Source of the DNA: CAZHEV01 sp964531335 [NCBI: uncultured bacterium]
GTDB lineage: Bacteria; Eisenbacteria; RBG-16-71-46; CAZHEV01
Direction: 5' to 3'
Assembly: GCA_964531335.1 (NCBI GenBank)
Contig: CAZHEV010000007.1
Location: forward strand, 62,001 to 126,000
DNA: 64,000 nt
Part shown: positions 8,876-20,261 of the stretch, piece after piece
Layout: the number at the start of each line of letters is the position of its first letter
How positions within the stretch are numbered: the stretch's first letter is position 1
Made by a program: the position numbers and the translations under genes
The notes under the pieces: model-generated
What the model was told of the DNA's origin: nothing
Seen by the model: only the letters and a program-made list of their open reading frames with translations
Database searches by the model: none

Positions 8876-10417
8876 ATGAGAGAAATAGTAATCAATGCCG
8901 ACCCCGATGAAACTCGGATAGCGATTCTGGAAGACGGCGACTTGGTCGAGCTTCTTTTGGAGCGCGCCGAGAAGAAACGCAGGGTGGGCGACGTATACAA
9001 AGGACGCGTAACGGCGGTTCTGCCGGGCATGCAGGCCGCTTTCGTGGACATAGGCGAGCCCAAGACGGCGTTTCTGCACGTCTCGGACCTGGCCCAGGCA
9101 TGGGAGGAGCCGGACGATCAGGTTGACACCGACGATATGGATAGGGTCGAGCCGGTGCGCGGCAGGGGAGGGCACCGCCACCTGAAGATGGAGGAGTGCC
9201 TGAGCAAGGGGCAGGAGATCCTGCTCCAGGTCACGAAGGAGCCGATCGGCACGAAGGGCCCGCGCGCCACGACGCAGATCAGCCTGCCCGGGCGGTTCCT
9301 GGTTCTGATGCCCGGAGTGGACCACGTGGGCGTATCGAGGCGCATCCCCGAAAGAGACGAAAGAGTGAGGTTGAAGAAGCTCGCTCGCGACCTGAAGCCG
9401 GACGACGGGGGGATAATCGTACGGACCGTTGGGGAAGGTCAGGGCAAGCGTCAGTTCGCCTCCGACGTGAAGTACCTTTGGGGACTCTGGAAGAGGATAC
9501 AGAAGAGGGCCGCAAGGACCAAGGCGCCCGCCCTGATCCATAAGGACATGGAGCTTGCGACCGGGCTGATACGGGATCTCTTCAGGGAGGACGTCCAGGA
9601 GCTTGTGGTCGATTCGAAGAAGGTGCACAAGGAGATTATGGGATACCTTCGCAGCGTGTCCCCGGAGCTGTGCCCGAGGGTCAAGCTCTTCAAGGGCGAG
9701 TCGTCCATCTTCGAGGCGTACGGAATCGAGAAGGAGATTGAGGCGACGACCGAGGGGCGGATATCGCTCAGGCACGGCGGCTACATAGTGATCGAGCACA
9801 CCGAAGCGCTTGTGACCATAGACGTGAACAGCGGCCGCTACGTGGGAAAGAAGGACCAGGAAGAGACGATACTGAAGACCAATCTCGAGGCGGCCAAGGA
9901 GATAGCGCGCCAGCTACGCCTGCGGGACATAGGCGGCATCATAGTGATCGACTTCATAGACATGGAGAGAGAGGCGAACAAGAAGGCGGTTCTCGATACG
10001 CTGAAGCACGCCCTGAGCAAGGACCGCTCGCGCACGAAGACCTTTCAGGTCAGCGACCTGGGCCTGGTCGAGATGACCAGGCAGCGGGTCAGACCGAGCC
10101 TTCTCCATTATTACACCGTCGACTGTCCGGCGTGCGGAGGCTCCGGAAAAGTACTCTCCCCTCAGTCCGTCGGGCTGAAGGCGGAGAGGATGATAAGGAA
10201 GGCCGCAATCACCGGCGGGGAGAAGGACCTGATCCTCAAGCTCCATCCCGATGCCGCGGGGTACATAATCGAGAACAACGGCAGGAGGTTGGATGAGCTG
10301 GAGAAGCGCTACAAGATCAGCCTCGATATCAGGGACGATCCCCGGATCAAGAGGGACGCCGTGCTGCTGACCTCCGCCAAGAGCGGCCGCGATCTGACGG
10401 TCGAATTTGGCGGTTGA
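8876..10417 (+). CDS. rng: Ribonuclease G/E family endoribonuclease
   Basis: A 513-residue RNase E/G protein acting in rRNA processing and mRNA decay. It begins with an embedded S1 domain (VGDVYKGRVTAVLPGMQAAF). The catalytic DNase I-like domain has TIDVNSGRYVG and IGGIIVIDFIDM, whose acidic residues bind metal. The zinc-link appears as CPACGGSG near residue 418. There is no long C-terminal scaffold, so it is of the short RNase G type. It sits between the radical SAM fusion and rplU, a common arrangement. Confidence 0.95.
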   Translation: MREIVINADPDETRIAILEDGDLVELLLERAEKKRRVGDVYKGRVTAVLPGMQAAFVDIGEPKTAFLHVSDLAQAWEEPDDQVDTDDMDRVEPVRGRGGHRHLKMEECLSKGQEILLQVTKEPIGTKGPRATTQISLPGRFLVLMPGVDHVGVSRRIPERDERVRLKKLARDLKPDDGGIIVRTVGEGQGKRQFASDVKYLWGLWKRIQKRAARTKAPALIHKDMELATGLIRDLFREDVQELVVDSKKVHKEIMGYLRSVSPELCPRVKLFKGESSIFEAYGIEKEIEATTEGRISLRHGGYIVIEHTEALVTIDVNSGRYVGKKDQEETILKTNLEAAKEIARQLRLRDIGGIIVIDFIDMEREANKKAVLDTLKHALSKDRSRTKTFQVSDLGLVEMTRQRVRPSLLHYYTVDCPACGGSGKVLSPQSVGLKAERMIRKAAITGGEKDLILKLHPDAAGYIIENNGRRLDELEKRYKISLDIRDDPRIKRDAVLLTSAKSGRDLTVEFGG

Positions 10418-10442
10418 CCGGCCGCGCCTTCCGGCGTATCAT
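10414..10442 (+). promoter_or_regulatory. Predicted sigma-70 promoter for rplU-rpmA
   Basis: TTGACC at 10414-10419 and TATCAT at 10437-10442 are separated by exactly 17 bases, each matching five of six consensus positions. The -35 box overlaps the rng stop codon. Transcription would start near 10449, about 29 bases before rplU. Confidence 0.65.
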
Positions 10443-10477
10443 TTAGAATTCGTTGACGTTGGCTTCAGGAGGACAAA

Positions 10478-10804
10478 ATGTACGCAGTCGTCAAGTTTCA
10501 GGGTTTTCAGTACAGAGTCGCGCAGGGCGACCGCCTGGAGGTTCCGAGGGGCCCCTGGAATGTGGGCGACTCAGTGGAGATAGATCACGTGTTGATGCTG
10601 GCCGACGGCGGCGAGGTGGCCGTCGGATCGCCGACCGTGTCCGGGGCCAAGGTCGTCGCAAGTGTGGTGCGGCACCTGAGGGGCCCGAAGATTATGGTGG
10701 GCAAGTTCAAAAAAAGGAAAGACTACAGGAGACTCAAGGGTTACCGTGACGATCTCACCGAGATCGAGGTCGTGGGCATCCACAAGGGATCCGGCGGTAG
10801 CTGA
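10478..10804 (+). CDS. rplU: 50S ribosomal protein L21
   Basis: A 108-residue protein starting [18 protein letters not shown], the standard L21 N-terminus, and ending in the RNA-binding segment with [18 protein letters not shown]21 binds 23S rRNA in the large subunit. An AGGAGG sits seven bases before the ATG. It is followed by rpmA 18 bases later, the conserved L21-L27 pair. Confidence 0.98.
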   Translation: MYAVVKFQGFQYRVAQGDRLEVPRGPWNVGDSVEIDHVLMLADGGEVAVGSPTVSGAKVVASVVRHLRGPKIMVGKFKKRKDYRRLKGYRDDLTEIEVVGIHKGSGGS

Positions 10805-10822
10805 GCAATGGAGGTGTGAGAG

Positions 10823-11077
10823 TTGGCGCACAAGAAGGGTGTAGGAAGTTCGAGAAACGGGCGTGACAGCAACGCGCAGCGACTGGGTGTGAAGAGGTTC
10901 GGAGGCCAGAGGGTAAGGGCCGGGACCATCATTGTCAGGCAGCGCGGCACCAGGATTCATCCCGGCCGGAACGTGGGCAAGGGCGGTGACGATACTCTCT
11001 TCGCCAAGGCGGACGGGGTGGTGACCTTTGAGAAGCTGGGAAAGAGCAGGAAGCAGGTGAGCATTCACACCGGATGA
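10823..11077 (+). CDS. rpmA: 50S ribosomal protein L27
   Basis: An 84-residue protein starting [16 protein letters not shown], the classic L27 N-terminus that reaches towards the peptidyl-transferase centre, followed by [22 protein letters not shown]. The start is TTG, with GGAGGTG seven bases upstream. No cleavable N-terminal extension of the Firmicutes type is present. Confidence 0.98.
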   Translation: MAHKKGVGSSRNGRDSNAQRLGVKRFGGQRVRAGTIIVRQRGTRIHPGRNVGKGGDDTLFAKADGVVTFEKLGKSRKQVSIHTG

Positions 11078-11145
11078 CGCGAGCTCGAAGTCGGCCCCGC
11101 GCGCGGCAGGCCGGGGCTTAGGGGACAAGTGAGGAGGCAAGGGTG

Positions 11146-12072
11146 ATGAGGAAGAAGATTACCGTAGTAGGTGCGGGTCACGTCGGAGAGTCCACCGCCT
11201 TGATGTTGGCTCAGAAGGAGCTCGGAGACGTAATCCTAAACGACATAGTCGAGGACATGCCTCACGGCAAGGCCCTTGACCTCATGGAGATGACGCCCCT
11301 GGTCGGCGTCGATTCCATGCTCCAGGGCTCGAACGACCTGGCCGACATGGCCGGCTCCGACATAGTCGTCATGACCGCGGGACTGCCGAGAAAGCCGGGC
11401 ATGGACCGGATGGACCTGCTCACCAAGAACGCCGACATTGTCGGAGGCGTTGCCGACAGCATCAAGAAGCACGCTCCCGACGCCATAGTCGTCATGGTCA
11501 GCAACCCGCTGGACGTCATGACATACCTCATGTACAAGAGGACCGGTTTCGACAAAAAGCGCGTGGTGGGCATGGCGGGCGTTCTCGATTCGACTAGGCT
11601 TCGCGCCTTCGTGGCCATGGAGCTGGGAGTGTCCGCCGCCGACGTCCATGCCATGGTGCTCGGCGGCCACGGGGACTCGATGGTTCCTCTCCCGCGCTAC
11701 ACCACGGTCAACGGCATACCCATCACGGAGCTGCTCCCCCAGGACGCCATCGACAGATTGATTCAGAGGACCAAGGTCGGCGGCGGCGAGATAGTGAAGC
11801 TTCTGAAGACCGGAAGCGCCTACTACTCGCCCGCGATGTCCGCCGTTCAGATGGTGGAGTCCATAGTGAAGGACAAGAAGCGCATAGTTCCCGCCGCGGC
11901 CTACCTGGACGGAGAGTACGGGCTTTCGGACGTGTACGTCGGCGTGCCCGTGAAGCTTGGCACCGAGGGCGTCGAGGAGGTGCTCGAGCTCAAGCTCACC
12001 TCGGAGGAGCTGGAGATGCTGAAGAGCTCCGCGGAGGAAGTGAAGAAGGGCATAAAGGACCTTAGCCTGTAG
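11146..12072 (+). CDS. mdh: Malate dehydrogenase (LDH-like, NAD-dependent)
   Basis: A 308-residue enzyme interconverting malate and oxaloacetate. The Rossmann motif GAGHVGE lies at the N-terminus. The loop AGLPRKPGMDR carries Arg at the substrate-specificity position that separates malate from lactate dehydrogenases, and the catalytic His is in GGHGDSMVPL. ATG 11146 is eight bases after GAGGAGG; the adjacent GTG at 11143 is possible. It is followed by the two fumarase subunits, so the region covers fumarate-malate-oxaloacetate steps. A GC-rich inverted repeat lies between rpmA and this gene (11094-11117). Confidence 0.95.
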   Translation: MRKKITVVGAGHVGESTALMLAQKELGDVILNDIVEDMPHGKALDLMEMTPLVGVDSMLQGSNDLADMAGSDIVVMTAGLPRKPGMDRMDLLTKNADIVGGVADSIKKHAPDAIVVMVSNPLDVMTYLMYKRTGFDKKRVVGMAGVLDSTRLRAFVAMELGVSAADVHAMVLGGHGDSMVPLPRYTTVNGIPITELLPQDAIDRLIQRTKVGGGEIVKLLKTGSAYYSPAMSAVQMVESIVKDKKRIVPAAAYLDGEYGLSDVYVGVPVKLGTEGVEEVLELKLTSEELEMLKSSAEEVKKGIKDLSL

Positions 12073-12129
12073 ACCCACCGATCGTCCGCCCGCGCCCCGG
12101 CGTGCGGACGCCGGCATAGTTTCAACGGC

Positions 12130-12153
12130 GGCTCCGGCCAATGCGCCGGAGCC
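12130..12153 (+). terminator. GC-rich hairpin after mdh, possible terminator or attenuator
   Basis: GGCTCCGG (12130-12137) and CCGGAGCC (12146-12153) form a perfect 8-bp stem with an 8-base loop. An overlapping CCCGG/CCGGG stem follows at 12152-12166. There is no clear T-run, so termination is uncertain. Confidence 0.4.
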
Positions 12154-12213
12154 CGGCTCGGCCGGGCCTCCTTGGGACCATGTTTCGTAACCACAAAACG
12201 AGAGGGAATCCAC

Positions 12214-13056
12214 TTGCGAGAGATTAAGTACGACGGCATCGTGGAGGCTGTTGGATCGATGACCCGGAAGGCGGCGTCGGATCTGGGCGAGGACGTGGAG
12301 TCCGCGCTGAGAGCGGCGCTTGAACGTGAGGAGTCACCCGTGGGGGTCGGAGTCCTCGATCAGATCGTCAAGAACGTGGAGCTTGCGAGAGAGGGCGAGG
12401 ACCCGATCTGCCAGGATACGGGTTTCCATGTGTTCTTCGTGGAGCTGGGCTCGGACGTCCACATCTCGGGGGGTCTGCTCACGGACGCCATCACGGAGGG
12501 ATTGAGGAAGGGCAGCTCCGAGGGCTTCCTCAGGAACTCGATCCTCGGCGATCCGCTCGAGAGGGTCAACACGGGAGACAACACCCCGCCGGTTGTCCAC
12601 GTCGAGCTGGTGCCGGGCGATTCCCTGAAGTTGACCCTTGCCCCCAAGGGCGGAGGCAGCGAGAACATGAGCCGGCTGGCGATGCTGAAGCCCGCCGACG
12701 GCGAGGAGGGTGTGAGGAAGTTCGTGGTCGAGACCATCAGCTTGGCCGGAGGAAACCCATGCCCGCCCGTGGTCGTGGGCGTGGGGATAGGCGGGACGTT
12801 CGAGAAATGCGCCATGCTGGCCAAGAAGGCGGTGGCTCGGCCCGTGGGAAGCTCGAATCCGGTCGAGAGGTACGCCAAGATGGAGCGGGAGCTCCTCGAG
12901 GAGATCAACGGGCTGGGAGTTGGGCCCATGGGCCTCGGCGGCAAGGTGACTGCCATCGCCGTCCATGTGGAGACGCACCCGTGCCACATTGCGAGCCTCC
13001 CGGTCGCCGTCAACTTGAATTGTCATGCGGCGCGGCACAGCCACGTCGTGCTATAG
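12214..13056 (+). CDS. Class I fumarate hydratase, alpha subunit
   Basis: The 280-residue N-terminal half of the oxygen-sensitive iron-sulfur fumarase (or related tartrate dehydratase). Cluster-ligand cysteines appear in EDPICQDTG, GGNPCPPVVVGVGIGG and HPCHIASLPVAVNLNCHAARH. TTG at 12214 is chosen because GAGGGA lies six bases upstream and it gives the usual family length. The beta subunit follows after 33 bases. Given the mdh neighbour, fumarate to malate is the likely reaction, but tartrate dehydratase cannot be excluded from sequence alone. Confidence 0.9.
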   Translation: MREIKYDGIVEAVGSMTRKAASDLGEDVESALRAALEREESPVGVGVLDQIVKNVELAREGEDPICQDTGFHVFFVELGSDVHISGGLLTDAITEGLRKGSSEGFLRNSILGDPLERVNTGDNTPPVVHVELVPGDSLKLTLAPKGGGSENMSRLAMLKPADGEEGVRKFVVETISLAGGNPCPPVVVGVGIGGTFEKCAMLAKKAVARPVGSSNPVERYAKMERELLEEINGLGVGPMGLGGKVTAIAVHVETHPCHIASLPVAVNLNCHAARHSHVVL

Positions 13057-13089
13057 GCGAACGACGTATGGTTCCGAACAGGAGGGATC

Positions 13090-13641
13090 GTGACGAAGTC
13101 TGTTAGGACGCCGCTGGACAGCGACGCGGTCAAGGGCTTGAAGGCGGGGGACTTGGTTGCAATAAGCGGGGTCGTCTACACCGCAAGAGACGCGGCGCAC
13201 AAAAGGCTCGTCGAGCTGATAGCGAATGGCGAGCCGCTTCCCCTGGAACTCCAGGGGCAAGTGATCTACTACGCCGGCCCGACGCCGAACAAGCCCGGGC
13301 GTGTGATCGGCTCGGCCGGTCCGACTACTTCCTACAGGATGGACCCGTACGCCCCGCTTCTAATCGAGAAGGGGCTCAAGGGCATGATCGGGAAGGGCGA
13401 GAGATCGGAGGCCGTCGTCGAGGCGATGAAACGGCACGGGGCGGTCTACTTCGCGGCGACCGGGGGGGCCGGAGTCTTGATTGCCCGCTCGGTGCGAAAG
13501 GCCGAGGTCGTGGCCTACCCCGACCTGGGGCCCGAGGCTATCAGGCGCCTGGAGGTGGAGGAGTTTCCGGCCATAGTCGCTCAGGACGCCCAAGGCGGCA
13601 ATCTGTACGTGGAAGGCAGAAGGCACTATTTCGTGGGATGA
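13090..13641 (+). CDS. Class I fumarate hydratase, beta subunit
   Basis: The 183-residue C-terminal partner of the two-subunit hydro-lyase. Recognisable features are SGVVYTARDAAHKRL near the N-terminus, IYYAGPTPNKPGRVIGSAGPTTSYRMD in the middle and FAATGGAGVLIA towards the end. The GTG start is preceded by AGGAGGG. It forms the substrate-binding swivel domain joined to the alpha subunit. Confidence 0.92.
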   Translation: MTKSVRTPLDSDAVKGLKAGDLVAISGVVYTARDAAHKRLVELIANGEPLPLELQGQVIYYAGPTPNKPGRVIGSAGPTTSYRMDPYAPLLIEKGLKGMIGKGERSEAVVEAMKRHGAVYFAATGGAGVLIARSVRKAEVVAYPDLGPEAIRRLEVEEFPAIVAQDAQGGNLYVEGRRHYFVG

Positions 13642-13707
13642 GCCGTCCCGGGGCCGGACCCCGGGGATGGGGCTTTCCAGTCTTGAACCGCCCCCAATAA
13701 AATACCA

Positions 13708-13735
13708 TTGACCCTGTCCGCTTAGCGCATATCAT
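13708..13735 (+). promoter_or_regulatory. Predicted sigma-70 promoter for the rubredoxin-like gene
   Basis: TTGACC (13708-13713) and TATCAT (13730-13735) are separated by 16 bases. Both match five of six consensus positions. Transcription would begin near 13742, giving a leader of about 130 bases before the small gene at 13873. Confidence 0.6.
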
Positions 13736-13741
13736 ATCCGT

Positions 13742-13872
13742 ACAAAGATCCCGAAAGGACATCCTCGCCGCAGGCTTGTAGTGGACTGATGTCGGGGAAG
13801 GCCGATCGCACTGGTGACGGTTCGGCGACTTAGCCCGGTAGGGCCACCTCAGCCAGGGAGGTGAGAGCGGAA
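13742..13872 (+). promoter_or_regulatory. Structured 5' leader of the rubredoxin-like gene (candidate cis-regulatory RNA)
   Basis: The leader holds several inverted repeats: TACAA/TTGTA (13741-13745/13776-13780), GCCGA/TCGGC (13801-13805/13822-13826) and GCCC/GGGC (13833-13836/13841-13844). A 6-bp hairpin CACCTC/GAGGTG (13845-13850/13858-13863) buries the ribosome-binding site. The same CACC could instead pair with GGTG at 13813-13816, which would free that site. A 14-codon upstream frame (13789-13833, ATG to TAG) has no obvious ribosome-binding site. No known riboswitch class was recognised. Confidence 0.4.
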
Positions 13873-14034
13873 ATGAGTGTGTGGCGCTGTCCTGTTTGCG
13901 GCTACTTTGCCGAGGGGGTCGATCCTCCTCAGGAATGCCCGTCCTGTTTTCAGCCTGGGGACACGTTCGAGTTCGTCGATGACGACGAAGCGTATCTCGA
14001 TGAGCTCGATTCCGCCGGGGATTATCAGCAATAG
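13873..14034 (+). CDS. Small rubredoxin-like zinc/iron ribbon protein
   Basis: A 53-residue protein beginning MSVWRCPVCGYFAEG, with two CxxC pairs (Cys6, 9, 22, 25) spaced as in rubredoxin-like knuckles and a strongly acidic tail. Such domains hold iron for electron transfer or zinc for structure; the sequence does not decide which. The second knuckle is CPSC rather than the usual CPxCG of rubredoxins, so it may be a minimal or divergent member. A GGAGGTG site lies 9-11 bases upstream, inside a predicted hairpin. The gene has its own promoter and is separate from the fumarase pair. Confidence 0.75.
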   Translation: MSVWRCPVCGYFAEGVDPPQECPSCFQPGDTFEFVDDDEAYLDELDSAGDYQQ

Positions 14035-14122
14035 CGCTTTGGACGCCGCGCAGTACCCGCCGAGTTTCGTTCTTGTGGCGCACGGGCTTCGAGCCCCGGC
14101 TCATCGCGGCCTCACGGGGGCA

Positions 14123-15628
14123 TCATTGTTCCCGGCGGCGGCTCCTTATCCTCTCTATCTCTTCCAGCATCCGGCGACTGTATTCGTGTGACGGGTTGAT
14201 CTCGAGCGCCTTCGTGAACCACGCCTCCGCCTCGTCCGGATCTCCCCGCAGCAGCTTGACGTTGCCCATATTGGCGTGGATCTCTTCGCTTATCGGCCTC
14301 AGGTCCAGCATCCGCCGCAGGATCTCCTCGGCCTTGTCGTACTGCTTGGTCTGCGAATAAAGGACCACCAGCTTCTCCAGCGCGGGAAGGCTGTTGGGCT
14401 TGAGCTCCGCGGCGGCGGACAGCCGTTCGATGGCTTCCTCCGGCTCGCCGCGTTCGGCTACGCGGAGCCCCGAGCCCACCAGCGTCCAGTACTGCCTGTC
14501 CACCCTGTCTCTGCCGACGTTCCAGTTGTAGTAGAAGCCTGTCAAGACGATGGGGATCAGAGCGTAGATCAGCCTCAGCCAGGCCGGCCTGGGCCACGGC
14601 CTCATGCCCCGGAGCGCGAAGTAGAACGCGGGCGGGATCAGGGACGCCGCGAAGAGCTTGCCCCCCATAATTGTCATCGCGGCGGCGGCGGCGAGCACCC
14701 AAAGTGGATTTAGGAAGGGCAGGGCGAGCGAGCTGTAAACCGCCAGAGGCACCTTCGAGATCAAGAGCCCGGGCCGGCCGGTTATTAGAAGATCGCTGAT
14801 CAGGAGCACGACCGCCATCACGCCCAGGCCCGCGGCCGGTATCAGCCGGGCGAATGCGATACGGCGACCGGCGTCCCCGGCGCCCGCGCGCGGCGCCGAT
14901 TCGTACGGCAGCCACGGCCTTCTCATCCGGATGCCCGAGACGAAGGGCAAGACCAGCACCGCGAGCACCATGCCCCAGTGCCAAATGTTGTAAGGGGTGA
15001 TGGGCATCAGCGCGGACACCCTGTCGTTGAACAAGTGGGCGGCCATGTGAAGGGGGAAGATGAGGATTGTCAGGAAAGGCCACCACTGTCCCGGCTTTCT
15101 GTAATGTCGAATCGTGTAGTAGGGTATGAGGAAGTCGAATCCGACCGAAAACCACGCGATTATGCCCACCATGGGAACGTCCAGGAGGATCGCGCTCCGC
15201 GTCGATAGGTTCCATTGCCACCATCCCATCGTCATGGCGCTCGCCTCCACGGCGTAGGAAAGGCATGCGTTGAAGAGACAGGCGAGAGACACCATTGGAA
15301 ACAGCTTGCCCCTGAGGTGAGGCAACCTCTCGCTTATACGCAGCGCCATGTAGGAGCCGATGTAGAGACAGATTATCCAGCCCGCATCCGCGGTCAAGGA
15401 GTCGTGGTAGACCCCGAGAAGCTGCTTCTGGAATATGTACGGGAACTTGCTGTCGAAGTGAACCGTGGTTATCCACCATATGACATTGCCGCGGGCTATT
15501 CCGAACAGCGTGGCGAACGAGAAGAACAAGAGGGTGTCCTTGGCTCCCCTGTACTTGACGGAGTGAAGGATCAGGGCCAGGACTATCGCCGTGGCGGGTA
15601 GGACAAGAATCGCCATTTTCGGCGCCAT
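14123..15628 (-). CDS. Polytopic membrane protein with C-terminal TPR repeats
   Basis: A 501-residue protein of unknown function. Roughly the first 375 residues contain about ten membrane helices; the last 110 form TPR-like repeats (for example AAELKPNSLPALEKLVVLY and GNVKLLRGDPDEAEAWFTKALEI). The segment around MGWWQWN...LLDVPMVGIIAWFSVGF faintly recalls the carotenoid-biosynthesis/CruF (DUF422) pattern, but this is weak. The ATG at 15628 is chosen because AGAGGAA precedes it; in-frame sequence further upstream is not membrane-like and overlaps the promoter. It is the only intact complete minus-strand gene in the window. Confidence 0.75.
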   Translation of the reverse strand: MAPKMAILVLPATAIVLALILHSVKYRGAKDTLLFFSFATLFGIARGNVIWWITTVHFDSKFPYIFQKQLLGVYHDSLTADAGWIICLYIGSYMALRISERLPHLRGKLFPMVSLACLFNACLSYAVEASAMTMGWWQWNLSTRSAILLDVPMVGIIAWFSVGFDFLIPYYTIRHYRKPGQWWPFLTILIFPLHMAAHLFNDRVSALMPITPYNIWHWGMVLAVLVLPFVSGIRMRRPWLPYESAPRAGAGDAGRRIAFARLIPAAGLGVMAVVLLISDLLITGRPGLLISKVPLAVYSSLALPFLNPLWVLAAAAAMTIMGGKLFAASLIPPAFYFALRGMRPWPRPAWLRLIYALIPIVLTGFYYNWNVGRDRVDRQYWTLVGSGLRVAERGEPEEAIERLSAAAELKPNSLPALEKLVVLYSQTKQYDKAEEILRRMLDLRPISEEIHANMGNVKLLRGDPDEAEAWFTKALEINPSHEYSRRMLEEIERIRSRRREQ

Positions 15629-15742
15629 TTGTGCGCTTCCTCTCAGTGCGGGGTGGGATTTCCGCTCCGGCGGAGTAAGGGCGGCCTCGCCCGCTCCCGT
15701 CCTCTTGTGATTGGTCGAGCGCGGCAGCGCGATACGATGAGC

Positions 15743-15771
15743 ATTATATTGCCGCCCGCCGCAACCTGCAA
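15743..15771 (-). promoter_or_regulatory. Predicted promoter for the minus-strand membrane/TPR gene
   Basis: Read on the minus strand, a perfect TATAAT lies at 15748-15743. TTGCAG at 15771-15766 is 17 bases upstream of it. The -10 is ideal, the -35 weak. Transcription would start near 15736, about 108 bases before the ATG at 15628, diverging from kdsB. Confidence 0.5.
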
Positions 15772-15828
15772 CTTCGCGTTGACTTGTGAACATGCGCGGG
15801 GGTTGGATAACGCTGTCCGGGTTTTCCT

Positions 15829-15859
15829 TTGACAGCCGTCGGGGAGCTTGGTGTAGAAT
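15829..15859 (+). promoter_or_regulatory. Predicted promoter for kdsB-pyrG-kdsA-kdsD
   Basis: A perfect TTGACA (15829-15834) is followed by TAGAAT (15854-15859) with a long 19-base spacer. The alternative TGTAGA at 15852 would give 17. The element lies about 60 bases before kdsB, back to back with the minus-strand promoter. Confidence 0.5.
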
Positions 15860-15914
15860 CGCCGCAGCGAGGCAGGGAAGCCTGCAAGCCCGCGACGACG
15901 TTTCCGGAGGAAAA

Positions 15915-19153
<3,239 letters not shown>

Positions 19154-19157
<4 letters not shown>

Positions 19158-20185
19158 GAGGGACCGGGACATCCGGACGTAGCGCTCCCGACGAGGGCGA
19201 GAACCTGTTCTCGGGGATGTCACCGGTAGAGGTGGCCCGGGAGGTCATTCGCCTCGAGACGGCCGCGCTGGCCGCGGTCTCCGACCTGCTGGGAGAAGAC
19301 TTCGAGAGTGCCGTGGAGCTGGTATCATCCAGTGCCGGCAAAGTCGTGACGTCCGGCGTGGGCAAGTCGGGCCTGGTCGCGAAGAAGATCGCGGCTACGC
19401 TGACAAGCACGGGGACGCCGGCCACCTTCCTTCATCCTCTCGAAGGCCTGCACGGCGACGCGGGAATAGTCGCCTCGAACGACATCGCGTTGTTCGTGTC
19501 GAGAAGCGGTCGTGGCGGCGAGATCGAGGAGCTGCTCCCCGTGTTCAGACGTCTCGGCGCGCCCGTGATAGCGATCACGTCGAGCAAGGGCACGCCCGTG
19601 GGGCGCAGCGCGGACATAGTTCTGGAGACCGGGCTTCCGGATGAGGCTTGTCCGTTCGGTTTGGCGCCCACATCGAGCAGCACCGCGGCACTGGCGCTCG
19701 GCGACGCCCTGGCCATAGCGGTCCTCAAGGCCAAGGGTCTGAGGAGGGAGGACTTCGCCTTTCTTCACCCCGGGGGCGTCATTGGACGAATGATGCTGAG
19801 GCGGGTGGTGGACATAATGCACTCGGGGGACAGTCTGCCGGTCGTGGGAGAGGACGCAACGATGAGGGAGGCCCTCCTGGAGATCATGGGCAAGGGACTG
19901 GGTCTCACCCTGATCGTGGATTCAGAGGGCCGGCTCAGCGGCATAATCACCGATGGGGATATCAAACGTATCCTACTCAAAGAGGGAGACTTCTGGGGCC
20001 TGCGGACAGTGGAGACCATGACCCCGAATCCCAGAACCATCGAGTCCGGGGAGCTAGTGGCCCGGGCCGTGCAGCGCATGGAGGAGAATCCGGGCGGGCC
20101 CATAACGTCACTCGTTGTTTGCGATGACGACAGGTGCCCCGTCGGGGTGGTGCATCTTCACGACTGCCTAAAGAGTGGCAGCTAG
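19154..20185 (+). CDS. kdsD: Arabinose-5-phosphate isomerase (KdsD/KpsF family)
   Basis: A 343-residue isomerase making arabinose 5-phosphate from ribulose 5-phosphate, the first step of Kdo synthesis. The SIS domain carries SGVGKSGLVAKKIAATLTSTG and LHGDAGIV. FLHPGGVIGR links to two C-terminal CBS domains (about 215-340). ATG 19154 overlaps the kdsA stop and follows GGAGAGCGGAAA. Together with kdsB, pyrG and kdsA this completes the Kdo branch in one operon except for the phosphatase, which is not seen here. Confidence 0.95.
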
Positions 20186-20216
20186 GCGGAGGCGCGGTGA
20201 TGGCCTGGTATTATGT

Positions 20217-20234
20217 CTGGCATGGATTATGCTC
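20217..20234 (+). promoter_or_regulatory. Sigma-54-like -24/-12 element before lpxL-like-lptC-lptB-rpoN
   Basis: CTGGCATGGATTATGCTC has GG and GC dinucleotides separated by ten bases, and differs from the consensus YTGGCAC-N5-TTGCW at only two positions. It lies in the short gap after kdsD, with a predicted start near 20244. The operon downstream contains rpoN itself. Confidence 0.5.
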
Positions 20235-20261
20235 GACATCCTCCTCCCGTCCTGATATCCT

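Noticed and set aside
13742-13872. Cobalamin riboswitch before the rubredoxin-like gene
   Set aside because: GGGGAAGG and GCACTGG pieces look suggestive, but the order is wrong and the conserved B12 box is absent.
14112-15479. Second long minus-strand frame (455 codons) overlapping the membrane/TPR gene
   Set aside because: Arg/Gly-rich shadow frame; the neighbouring frame has the membrane helices, TPRs, ribosome site and promoter.
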